DNA of 6,268 nucleotides from Capsulimonas sp. (lineage in GTDB: Bacteria > Armatimonadota > Armatimonadia > Armatimonadales > Capsulimonadaceae): the NCBI GenBank assembly GCA_025963815.1, contig JAOQAA010000592.1:1-6268 (forward strand). The letters run 5' to 3'. Positions within the stretch are counted from its first letter, which is position 1; each line of letters starts with the position of its first letter. Both the position numbers and the translations under genes were made by a program. Positions 1-5,598 of this stretch are shown one piece after another. The notes below the pieces were generated by a model. That model was given only the letters and a program-made list of their open reading frames with translations, searched no databases and was not told the DNA's origin.

Positions 1-437
1 TCAACCCCGGCGCGTCACAGTGGGGCACAAACCTGATCGGCTTCGACGCATTGAACAGCTACGTTTCGCCCGCCTACTACACGCAACAGTTCTTCAGCCT
101 CTACCATGGCGATACCGTCATTCCCTCAAACACGGAGCATGCCCGAGGTCTCGCCTACGTCGTGAGCAAGGTCAGCAAGAACGGAACTGTCTACGTCAAG
201 GCCGTCAACCCGACGTCCGAACCGATCTCTACAACCATCCAGTTGAACGGCGTCCGATCCGTATCTCCGAAGGGAACGGCAATTGTGCTTACCTCCGCCC
301 ACGATACCGACACGAATACGATTGGCAATCCCAACAAAGTGACGCCCGTGACAATCCCAGTGACTGGGATTGGGAAGAGCTTCCAATACATCTTCCCGCC
401 GAACTCGCTGACGGTGCTGACACTGTCGGTGAAGTAG
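1..437 (+). CDS. GH51-type alpha-L-arabinofuranosidase, C-terminal fragment
   Basis: This is the last ~144 codons of a gene that begins before the window; codons are in phase from position 3 and end with TAG at 435-437. The visible protein opens with a stretch reading NLIGFDALNSYVSPAYYTQQ, then FFSLYHGD. This is the junction typical of GH51 enzymes, where the end of the catalytic barrel passes into the C-terminal all-beta domain (Alpha-L-AF_C). The rest is beta-strand rich and closes with FQYIFPPNSLTVLTLSVK, the usual final strand in this family. Family members release terminal alpha-L-arabinofuranosyl residues from arabinan or arabinoxylan. The catalytic glutamates lie upstream and cannot be checked. 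The gene is convergent with the GH31 gene, so the two are not co-transcribed, although both fit plant-wall sugar use. The family call comes from recognised sequence pattern; substrate is inferred. Confidence 0.82.
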   Translation, partial: NPGASQWGTNLIGFDALNSYVSPAYYTQQFFSLYHGDTVIPSNTEHARGLAYVVSKVSKNGTVYVKAVNPTSEPISTTIQLNGVRSVSPKGTAIVLTSAHDTDTNTIGNPNKVTPVTIPVTGIGKSFQYIFPPNSLTVLTLSVK

Positions 438-447
438 GGGATCTATC

Positions 448-568
448 AGGATGGCCCCTCCGCCCCAATTCTGGGGAACCCGATTTCGGAGATTGGCATT
501 TTCCGGTCCCCCAGAATTGGGGCGGAGGGGCCAAACACCCACACGAATTGGGGCGGAGGGGCCATCCT
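448..568. repeat. Three copies of a GC-rich ~25-nt repeat in mixed orientation, between convergent genes
   Basis: Copy A (448-476) reads with the plus strand around the core GGCCCCTCCGCCCCAATTC. Copies B (509-533) and C (545-568) are the reverse complement. By direct comparison, A 452-476 is a perfect 25-nt inverted repeat of B with a 32-nt spacer, and A 448-471 is a perfect 24-nt inverted repeat of C. B and C are tandem in the same orientation, so A can pair with either but not both. The region lies between the stop codons of the GH51 and GH31 genes and contains no credible gene. No T-tract follows the stems, so a classical intrinsic terminator is not supported. A dispersed REP/BIME-like palindromic unit is the most likely nature; other genomic copies cannot be seen from here. 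Confidence 0.85.
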
Positions 569-575
569 AAATCTT

Positions 576-611
576 ACCCTTCCCCCGCGAAGCGGCTTGC
601 TGGGGAAGGGT
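576..611. repeat. Second stem-loop in the convergent intergenic region
   Basis: The arms ACCCTTCCCC (576-585) and GGGGAAGGGT (602-611) are perfectly complementary over 10 nt, with a 16-nt loop that itself contains AAGC/GCTT. The structure sits 24 nt beyond the GH31 stop codon, in the 3' untranslated region of that minus-strand gene. It could protect or terminate the transcript, but neither strand shows a run of T after the stem. It differs in sequence from the three-copy repeat next to it, so it may be a separate repeat unit or a weak bidirectional terminator. Confidence 0.55.
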
Positions 612-635
612 CAGCCGAAGGCCGGGGATAAGTCT

Positions 636-2744
636 CTAAAACCCGATCCGCACCGCACTACCCACATAAGTCACGCTCTTGCGAACGCCGCTCGGCAGAA
701 CGACATTGAGATGGCGTGTCATCAGCATCCCCGGATACGATCCCATACGAGGGCTGATCGTCAGCGTTCGCGCCCGATCGTCCCAATGCATCGGAATGCG
801 GCTGCATGCGCCCTTTTGGTAGTCGTAGTTATCGCCGTTGTCTTCGTAGAGCGTGAAGGCGGCGTCCGCGCCGGGATAGACGCGTACTTCCAGCGGATCG
901 ATGGGCTTTTCGCCCGTGTATTGAAGGACAGGACCAAGCGGTAGGATCGTTCCGGCGCGAACGTAGGCCGGGATGACATCGAGAGCCGCCTGGATATGCC
1001 GCGTTTCGCCGCCGGCGACGCTCGCGCCGGTGTTGAAATCGTACCACTGCCCGGCGGGCAGGTAGACGTCGCGCGCGCCGCCTTCGTTCAAGATCGGCGC
1101 GGCCAGAAGGCGATCGCCCATCAGCCATTCATCGCGCAGGTCAAACGTCTTCTCGTCTTTGGGGAACTCCAGAAAGAGCGGACGCATCATTGGGACGCCC
1201 GTCGCCTCAGTCTGCGCCCCGAGGGTGTAAAGATACGGGATCAAGCGATAACGCAGCTCGATGGCCTTGACCGCCGCACCGCCGCTGTCCTCCCCAAAGG
1301 CCCAGGGCCAGCGGTCGGAGCCGAGGTTCCCGTGGACACGCATCACGGGAACGAAGACGCCCTCTTCGACCCAGCGGGCGTACAGCTCCGGCGAAGGCTT
1401 CCCGATGAACCCGCCGATGTCCTGTCCGGAGTACGGCATTCCCGCCATGCTCCAGTTGAGCATGGTCCCCGGCTGGTTTTGCAGCGTCTCCCACTCCGAC
1501 CGAATATCTCCTGTCCAGGTCGCCGCGCCGTAGCGCTGCATGCCCGGCGCGAAGGCGCGGCTGATTGTCCACGCGCGGCGCGGGCTCATGGCGCGCCAGC
1601 CGTCCCACTGCGTCTTCGCCATCTGGAAGAACTCATCGGCGCTCTGCTCCGCCTCATCGTTCCACCATCCATCCACGCCCGCCTGCACCAGCGGGATATG
1701 ATGGCTCCACCACCAGGAACGGGCTTCGGGAAGATCGAACCGCAGGTCGACGCCAAGAGAACTGTTCAGAATCCATCCCTGCTTGTGCGCGAAGTCTAAG
1801 TTGGCGCCGTTGACGCGCGGCTTGCGGATGCCGACAAAGTGCAGCCCCATCTTCTTCATCTTGGCGAGACTGCCCGCCGGGAATCGATTCGTATTGAAGT
1901 CCCAATCATTGTCAAACCAATCGTAGTCGTAGATAAAGGCGTCCACCGGGATTTTGCGGTTCCGAAACTGAGTCCACTTGTCTTGTACATCGGTGGCGTC
2001 ACCGTAACCCCATCGGCTAACCATGAAGCCGAACGTCCAGCGCGGCGGGATCGGAGCGCGCCCGGTCAATCGCGATTCGGCGCCCAGCAGGCCATAGGCG
2101 TCCGGCGCGACGCTCAGGTAAAGATCGAGATACGGAGCCGGCGTCGTCCATGTCAGCGTTCCTGCATTGTCCTTCCACGTACTGCCCGTCAGGTTGTTGG
2201 CCGCCAGCAGGCTCCAGCCGCCGGTGGACCACAAAAACGGGACACGAGTGGCGCCATTGTCCACGGCGCTTGTCCCGGAGGGATGCGTGAGCGGGCCGGA
2301 ATGATCGCGGCTTTCATTCCCCACTCCGTAAAAGCGCTCGTCTTTACCGTGCGTGAGTGTGAGTGTAACCGAATAGTTGGACGATGCTACCGTTCCCGAC
2401 GACAGCAGCGCATGCCCCGCGTGATCCCGCAGTCGCACCCGTCCGCCGGGGCTTACTTCCAAAACTCCCTGCGGCGTTTGGACCGTCACAACCCCGCTGG
2501 CGCTCTTACGGACGACGGCCTTGGACCAGGGCGCTGTCTGCGCCACAAACGGACTGACAGAGGGAGGCGCCGCAGCCTTCGGATACGCGACGAGGTGAAA
2601 CGTGCTGGGATCGACCGCGCTGACTGTAATATTCAGGCCTGGCGCGCTGGCAGAGGCGGTCGCAGCGGCCCTGGCCGCAATGGGAGCGAATAGCGGAAAG
2701 ACTGCGAGGACCGCAGCGCAATGAGTGATTTTTAAAGGAGTCAT
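636..2744 (-). CDS. Secreted GH31-family alpha-glycosidase (alpha-glucosidase/alpha-xylosidase type)
   Basis: This complete 702-aa retaining alpha-glycosidase probably trims alpha-linked glucose or xylose from oligosaccharides outside the cytoplasm. Residues 1-26 form a signal peptide (Lys5, hydrophobic core, cleavage near ARA). The N-terminal beta-sandwich is about 36-228, and the (beta/alpha)8 barrel starts at IPPRWTFGFMVSRWGYGD (232-249). The likely nucleophile is Asp363 in GWWNDEAE, and the likely acid/base is Asp413 in WTGDIRSEW. IYDYDWF (271-277), QDIGGF (441-446) and RVHG (469-472) are further GH31 signature regions. C-terminal beta domains follow, ending in a DUF5110-like stretch with TLYEDNGDNYDY (631-642). 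I chose the ATG at 2744 because it begins the signal peptide and lies about 25 nt below a TATAAT box; upstream in-frame starts at 2777, 2822 and 2828 would place 11 or more residues in front of it. No strong Shine-Dalgarno is visible. Family is firm; the exact substrate is not determinable here. Confidence 0.93.
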   Translation of the reverse strand: MTPLKITHCAAVLAVFPLFAPIAARAAATASASAPGLNITVSAVDPSTFHLVAYPKAAAPPSVSPFVAQTAPWSKAVVRKSASGVVTVQTPQGVLEVSPGGRVRLRDHAGHALLSSGTVASSNYSVTLTLTHGKDERFYGVGNESRDHSGPLTHPSGTSAVDNGATRVPFLWSTGGWSLLAANNLTGSTWKDNAGTLTWTTPAPYLDLYLSVAPDAYGLLGAESRLTGRAPIPPRWTFGFMVSRWGYGDATDVQDKWTQFRNRKIPVDAFIYDYDWFDNDWDFNTNRFPAGSLAKMKKMGLHFVGIRKPRVNGANLDFAHKQGWILNSSLGVDLRFDLPEARSWWWSHHIPLVQAGVDGWWNDEAEQSADEFFQMAKTQWDGWRAMSPRRAWTISRAFAPGMQRYGAATWTGDIRSEWETLQNQPGTMLNWSMAGMPYSGQDIGGFIGKPSPELYARWVEEGVFVPVMRVHGNLGSDRWPWAFGEDSGGAAVKAIELRYRLIPYLYTLGAQTEATGVPMMRPLFLEFPKDEKTFDLRDEWLMGDRLLAAPILNEGGARDVYLPAGQWYDFNTGASVAGGETRHIQAALDVIPAYVRAGTILPLGPVLQYTGEKPIDPLEVRVYPGADAAFTLYEDNGDNYDYQKGACSRIPMHWDDRARTLTISPRMGSYPGMLMTRHLNVVLPSGVRKSVTYVGSAVRIGF

Positions 2745-2775
2745 AACACAGCTTTCAGACAAAATCGATACGGTC

Positions 2776-2781
2776 ATTATA
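2776..2781 (-). promoter_or_regulatory. -10 box for the GH31 gene
   Basis: The minus strand reads TATAAT at 2781-2776, a perfect sigma-70 -10 hexamer. Transcription would start near 2769 and give a leader of about 25 nt before the ATG at 2744. No TTGACA-like hexamer is found 16-18 nt upstream, so the promoter may depend on an activator. The box overlaps the alternative ATG at 2777, which argues against translation starting there. Confidence 0.5.
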
Positions 2782-2874
2782 TCGCAGAACAAAGCGCTCG
2801 TATATAGAATATATGAGCACATTCGCAAAGTAGTTTGTCGCCTGCAAAGCGCGAATGCCCGCGACAGAGATCTT

Positions 2875-2890
2875 TGTGAAAATTTTCACA
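2875..2890. promoter_or_regulatory. Perfect 16-nt palindrome matching the CRP-type operator consensus
   Basis: TGTGAAAATTTTCACA is an exact palindrome and fits TGTGA-N6-TCACA, the binding consensus of the CRP branch of the CRP/FNR family. It lies between the divergent GH31 and membrane-protein genes and abuts a TATAAT box facing right at 2891-2896, where binding would be expected to repress. Relative to the inferred GH31 start near 2769 it is centred about 113 nt upstream, where it could activate. The match is seen directly; the identity of the regulator is inferred. Confidence 0.6.
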
Positions 2891-2896
2891 TATAAT
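2891..2896 (+). promoter_or_regulatory. -10 box for the membrane-protein operon
   Basis: TATAAT directly follows the 16-nt palindrome. Transcription would start near 2903 and leave a leader of about 100 nt before the ATG at 3002. The positions 16-18 nt upstream carry no TTGACA-like hexamer. The leader contains a short weak stem (GGAG/CTCC near 2964-2976) but no recognisable riboswitch. Confidence 0.42.
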
Positions 2897-3001
2897 TGAA
2901 CTTAAAGACCGCTGTTTCTGTTACCCAGAACATAGCCCGATTGCAAGTAGAGGCTCATCACCGGGAGGTATTCTCCTCACGGATATCGAAGGAGCAGGCA
3001 A

Positions 3002-3814
3002 ATGCTAACACAACGGAGTTCGTGGGCGTCCAGTATCGTGACCGGCCTGATCGGCTGGAACGGATTTTTCATTATCGTGACGCTGGCCTTCGGCCTTTCG
3101 GTCTCGCCGACCACGCTGTTTCTCGCCGGAACGCTGACGGCGATCGTTCAAGTCGTCACTCTGCGATTGCTCTTCTTCAAGCTTCACCTGGATCGAACTC
3201 TCGGATACGGCGCGCTCTTCGGAACGATCAGCGCGGCAATGCTGATCGTCGTTGATTTCGCGCTGTTCCCCGTCCTGACCGAGCACCTGTTGATCTGGTT
3301 CCTTACCGCTGTCTATATCGGCCCCGCCGTCGGCGCGTTTCTGAGCTACTTCTACAAGGACGACCGTGAGATCGAAGCCGAGGCGCCGGCGGGCGAGCCG
3401 GTCGACTACGGACGCGATGGGCACTGGCTGGAGCCGTTTGCCTTCGGCGCCGCCGCGTATCTTCTCGTCTTCCTGCCCCACACCACAGACATCGCCGTGT
3501 CCGCGCTGATGGTCGGCGCAATGAGCGGGGTATTCGCCGCCGGCGCCAGCCACTTCGTGCTGTTCTCCAAAGCGCGTAATCCTATTCTGCCCTTCACCAT
3601 CGGCCTGATCGGCGGCGCCGCGCAGGGCGCGGTCACCGGCCTGCTGTTCCGCCACTTCGCGCCACAACTCTGGATGTCGCCCATTGCCCTGGGCGCGGCG
3701 TCCGGCGTGCTCACCTACTTGATGACGATCACACGCGGCCATTCGCTCGCCCGCGCCGAGGATCTCGCCGAAGCGAACGCCGCCGTCACGGAAGCCGCAG
3801 GAGACGCGGCATGA
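3002..3814 (+). CDS. Uncharacterised 8-TM membrane protein with an apparent internal duplication
   Basis: I do not recognise a family for this 270-aa protein. About eight hydrophobic segments are visible, near residues 12-32, 37-59, 67-91, 96-117, 143-160, 163-188, 195-215 and 225-244. A charged loop (118-141, rich in D and E) separates the first four from the last four. The halves align without gaps at an offset of 130 residues: FFK (58-60) matches FSK (188-190), and Gly74, Phe86 and Phe89 match Gly204, Phe216 and Phe219. This suggests duplication of a 4-TM unit. The C-terminus (246-270) is an Ala/Glu-rich soluble tail. The start is fixed by AAGGAG at 2989-2994, 7 nt before the ATG. The last four bases overlap the next gene's ATG (ATGA), so the two are almost certainly translationally coupled. 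A transporter or a membrane partner of the next protein are possibilities only. Confidence 0.8.
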   Translation: MLTQRSSWASSIVTGLIGWNGFFIIVTLAFGLSVSPTTLFLAGTLTAIVQVVTLRLLFFKLHLDRTLGYGALFGTISAAMLIVVDFALFPVLTEHLLIWFLTAVYIGPAVGAFLSYFYKDDREIEAEAPAGEPVDYGRDGHWLEPFAFGAAAYLLVFLPHTTDIAVSALMVGAMSGVFAAGASHFVLFSKARNPILPFTIGLIGGAAQGAVTGLLFRHFAPQLWMSPIALGAASGVLTYLMTITRGHSLARAEDLAEANAAVTEAAGDAA

Positions 3815-4263
3815 CGACTGTGGCGCTGATCTCTTTTGTCTGCCATGTGCTGCACATTGCGTCTACGTGCACATCGCTCGGCGGACTGTTCTACGCCCGC
3901 ATGGTCCTCTGGCCGACGCTGGACACGCTGGCCCCGGATGTGCGCGAGCAGTTCCTCGCCCAGGCGATCCGCCGCTTTGCCGTCATCAAATGGACCGGCG
4001 TGGCGGTGGTCGCCATCACGGGGATCGTACAGTGGGTGCTGATATTCCCGCACATTATCAACCAGATGCACTATATCCTGTTCTTTGGGATCAAAATGAT
4101 CGGCGCCGTCGGTCTATTCAGCATTACGTTCCTGCTGGCCATGCCCACGGAAACTCTGCGGCAAATGCGCATGCAGCGCGCTTTCTGGGCCGGCCTCAAC
4201 ATCATCTGCGGTCTGACCATTTTAGTTGGCGCCGCCCTCATGCACTCCGCCGCCCGGCGATGA
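3811..4263 (+). CDS. 4-TM membrane protein resembling the CopD/HemJ group
   Basis: This 150-aa protein has four predicted membrane helices, near residues 4-26, 60-80, 89-110 and 126-145. TM1 carries His12 and His15, followed by GGLFYARMVLWPTL. Further on come a segment with RRFAVIKW (54-61) and Lys95 inside TM3. An intramembrane His in TM1 and a Lys in TM3 with aromatic/basic residues after TM1 recall the CopD/HemJ superfamily (copper import or protoporphyrinogen oxidation). The likeness is at pattern level only, so no function is assigned. The start is supported by AGGAG at 3799-3803, 7 nt upstream, and by the ATGA overlap with the preceding gene; the two products probably work together. It ends 19 nt before the next start codon. 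Confidence 0.8.
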   Translation: MTTVALISFVCHVLHIASTCTSLGGLFYARMVLWPTLDTLAPDVREQFLAQAIRRFAVIKWTGVAVVAITGIVQWVLIFPHIINQMHYILFFGIKMIGAVGLFSITFLLAMPTETLRQMRMQRAFWAGLNIICGLTILVGAALMHSAARR

Positions 4264-4271
4264 ATGTCGGC

Positions 4272-4277
4272 TATAAT
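4272..4277 (+). promoter_or_regulatory. -10 box placing transcription start at the next ATG (leaderless)
   Basis: TATAAT lies five bases before the ATG at 4283, in the 19-nt gap after the 4-TM gene. A start 6-7 nt below the box would fall on or next to the A of the start codon, giving an mRNA with no leader. The -35 region (4249-4254) is GCCGCC and unlike the consensus. No Shine-Dalgarno precedes the ATG, which agrees with leaderless translation. Confidence 0.5.
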
Positions 4278-4282
4278 TCTAT

Positions 4283-5074
4283 ATGACTTTCTATGCTTAT
4301 AACATCGCCATCAAAGGACCGTCTCAGGCGGAAATCGCCAGCTGCTTCGAAGCGCAAGGCGAGATTGGCGTCGTCACGCCCCAGGAAAATGGGGTCGCGA
4401 TTTTTTCCTCCGGAAATTGCTTGATGAAAGACCGCATTGAGCAATACGCGCGCTTAATGTCTCAGCAGTTCGACTGTCCTGTTTTAGCCATGCACAATTA
4501 CGACGACTCTGTTCTCTGGTATCAGCTTATTGCCGACGGCGAAATCCTGGATGAATATGATTCCTGCCCCTCCTATCTTGACTTCAGCGGCCGGGAGAAG
4601 CTTCCCAACGCGTCCCAAGGCGGAAACGCCCCTCTGCTCTGCAAAACATGGGGAGTGAATAGCGACTGGGTTCCTCTGCTCGACGGCATTCTTCGCGAGT
4701 CCAAAGGCGCTGATCGAGAAATCCCCGATTTTGAGACAGAGATCCGCAATTTGCTGCAAGGTGTTGCCGAACCGACTCCTACCTCACATCACGAAGCCTC
4801 GCACTTCGCGCTTGCGTTTCAAACGCTGCCGGCGACGATGCAGGAAGAGTTCACGCCAAAATTCATCGATGCGTGTATTGAGGCCGGCGTCGGCGACCAA
4901 GCTCCGCTGACCGCACTCCGTTTCGGATTTCAAACGGAACGGGAACGTCACGCCGCCCTTTCCGCCGTGCTCGGCCTGCCGCTCACCGTCGTTTCGCTGT
5001 GCGGCCTGGAAGAAAGAGACTTTATCCCAGAGGGGTCGGTCTTGCGTCGGGGCGAGAGAATAAGTCAGGACTGA
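4283..5074 (+). CDS. Uncharacterised soluble protein with a DEYDSCPSY motif
   Basis: The 263-aa product has no signal peptide or membrane segment and should be cytoplasmic. I recognise it as like a scattered group of uncharacterised bacterial proteins, without an assigned function. Diagnostic stretches are DDSVLWYQLIADGEILDEYDSCPSY (beta strands, split here as 74-85 and 86-98) in the middle and ERERHAALSAVLGLP (219-233) near the C-terminus. Cysteines at 21, 46, 65, 95, 120, 198 and 240 are scattered and do not form an obvious metal site. HEASHFALAFQTLP (170-183) resembles the later HAALSAVLGLP segment and may be a diverged helix repeat. The start is set by the TATAAT box and absence of an RBS; it may also be read through from the upstream pair. 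Its 3' end overlaps the convergent next gene by 10 nt. Confidence 0.78.
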   Translation: MTFYAYNIAIKGPSQAEIASCFEAQGEIGVVTPQENGVAIFSSGNCLMKDRIEQYARLMSQQFDCPVLAMHNYDDSVLWYQLIADGEILDEYDSCPSYLDFSGREKLPNASQGGNAPLLCKTWGVNSDWVPLLDGILRESKGADREIPDFETEIRNLLQGVAEPTPTSHHEASHFALAFQTLPATMQEEFTPKFIDACIEAGVGDQAPLTALRFGFQTERERHAALSAVLGLPLTVVSLCGLEERDFIPEGSVLRRGERISQD

Positions 5075-5499
5075 GCGCCGAGCTTTGGCAGCGTCTTTCG
5101 AAACTGCGGCCATGCGTCGTAAAGATAGAGAGCGAAAGGGATCCACCAGAGGAAGTCGTTGGTGACGCAGAGGGCGATCGTGGCGAGCGGCCATTGGTGA
5201 GTGAAGATCAGCTGCGCCAGACCGAGGGGACCGAGCACCTTGCCGAGCATTCCGACGGCCGCGATCAGCCAGCCGTGTTCGGGGCGGCGCGCGACCTCCC
5301 AATAGAGAATTCCATATACGCCGACGACCATTCCCAGGCAGGCGAAGATCTGCGGGTAATTGATCGGCGCCATATGTGCGAAGCGAAAGAGCCATTGCGG
5401 CTGCGCCGCCGAGAACAGCCCCCAGCCGATATTATAAAATCCGGCGATCAGAAAAACGATCTGATGGAAACGGCGGCGCGGCATACGCGTTCCCAGCAC
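5065..5499 (-). CDS. Conserved small 4-TM membrane protein of unknown function
   Basis: From the GTG at 5499 this encodes 144 aa: a basic N-terminus (MLGTRMPRRR) and four membrane helices near 12-32, 48-70, 77-99 and 105-127. Conserved-looking motifs sit in or beside the helices: GFYNIGWG (20-27), NYPQIFACLGMVVGVYG (47-63), GMLGKVLGPLG (83-93) and NDFLWWIPFALYL (114-126). I have the impression of similar 4-TM proteins in Bacteroidota and Verrucomicrobiota, but no function is known to me. The frame stays open to 5676, but that extension runs through promoter sequence and is not membrane-like. GGAGG 8 nt before the GTG fixes the start; the ATG at 5484 (MPRRR) is the alternative, but its distance to the SD (23 nt) is too long. 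The last 10 nt overlap the stop end of the convergent gene. Confidence 0.82.
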   Translation of the reverse strand: MLGTRMPRRRFHQIVFLIAGFYNIGWGLFSAAQPQWLFRFAHMAPINYPQIFACLGMVVGVYGILYWEVARRPEHGWLIAAVGMLGKVLGPLGLAQLIFTHQWPLATIALCVTNDFLWWIPFALYLYDAWPQFRKTLPKLGAQS

Positions 5500-5507
5500 G
5501 CCGCTCT

Positions 5508-5512
5508 CCTCC
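5508..5512 (-). promoter_or_regulatory. Ribosome binding site that selects the GTG start at 5499
   Basis: The minus strand reads GGAGG at 5512-5508 within the purine run GGGGGAGGAGAG, then an 8-nt spacer and GTG at 5499. This spacing is optimal for GTG and far too long for the downstream ATG at 5484, so the GTG start is preferred. Confidence 0.65.
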
Positions 5513-5530
5513 CCCTTACCGTCGATTGAT

Positions 5531-5584
5531 AGTGTGTCCAAATCTCGCTCCTTCCCGGCGTTCGCAAGACTATATTGACACACT
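5531..5584. repeat. AGTGTGTC inverted repeat in the divergent promoter region
   Basis: AGTGTGTC (5531-5538) is the exact inverse of GACACACT (5577-5584), with a 38-nt spacer. A near-copy, GTCACACT, lies at 5630-5637 (one mismatch). The right arm overlaps the -35 box of the FliB-like gene's promoter. The pair may be operator half-sites for a looping or cooperative regulator, but 8-nt matches could also be chance. Confidence 0.25.
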
Positions 5585-5598
5585 TTGCCTGATCTCAT
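5569..5598 (-). promoter_or_regulatory. Possible promoter for the small 4-TM gene
   Basis: The minus strand has TATAGT at 5574-5569 and ATGAGA (4 of 6 matches to TTGACA) at 5598-5593, 18 nt apart. Transcription would begin near 5562 and give a leader of about 60 nt before the GTG at 5499. The -10 box directly abuts the -35 box of the opposite promoter, so the two would compete for polymerase. Confidence 0.35.

Noticed and set aside
452..533. Intrinsic terminator
   Set aside because: The 25-bp stem is long and GC-rich but has a 32-nt loop, and no T-run follows on either strand.
448..568. CRISPR-like array
   Set aside because: There are only three copies, in mixed orientation, with unequal spacers of 32 and 11 nt and no cas genes.
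20..631. Plus-strand open frame of 203 codons overlapping the GH51 end and the repeats
   Set aside because: It is in a different frame from the clear GH51 protein, is Arg-rich, and its second half only translates the palindromic repeats.
996..2693. Long open frames on the plus strand (996-1799 and 1839-2693) opposite the GH31 gene
   Set aside because: Their translations are Arg/Pro-rich and low in recognisable structure, while the minus strand encodes an intact GH31 protein with catalytic motifs; they are antisense shadows of GC-rich codons.
2904..3001. Riboswitch in the ~100-nt leader of the membrane-protein pair
   Set aside because: Only a 4-bp weak stem is visible and no known riboswitch core is recognisable.
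3005..3742. Minus-strand open frame of 245 codons opposite the 8-TM gene
   Set aside because: The product is highly charged and rich in Gly, Arg and Gln without domains, whereas the plus strand gives a coherent membrane protein with a good ribosome binding site.
5431..5436. TATAAT on the minus strand inside the small 4-TM gene
   Set aside because: It lies within coding sequence with no gene start downstream that it would serve; a chance match.
4999..5529. Plus-strand open frame opposite the small 4-TM gene
   Set aside because: No ribosome binding site or recognisable domain; the minus strand encodes a patterned membrane protein with a strong ribosome binding site.
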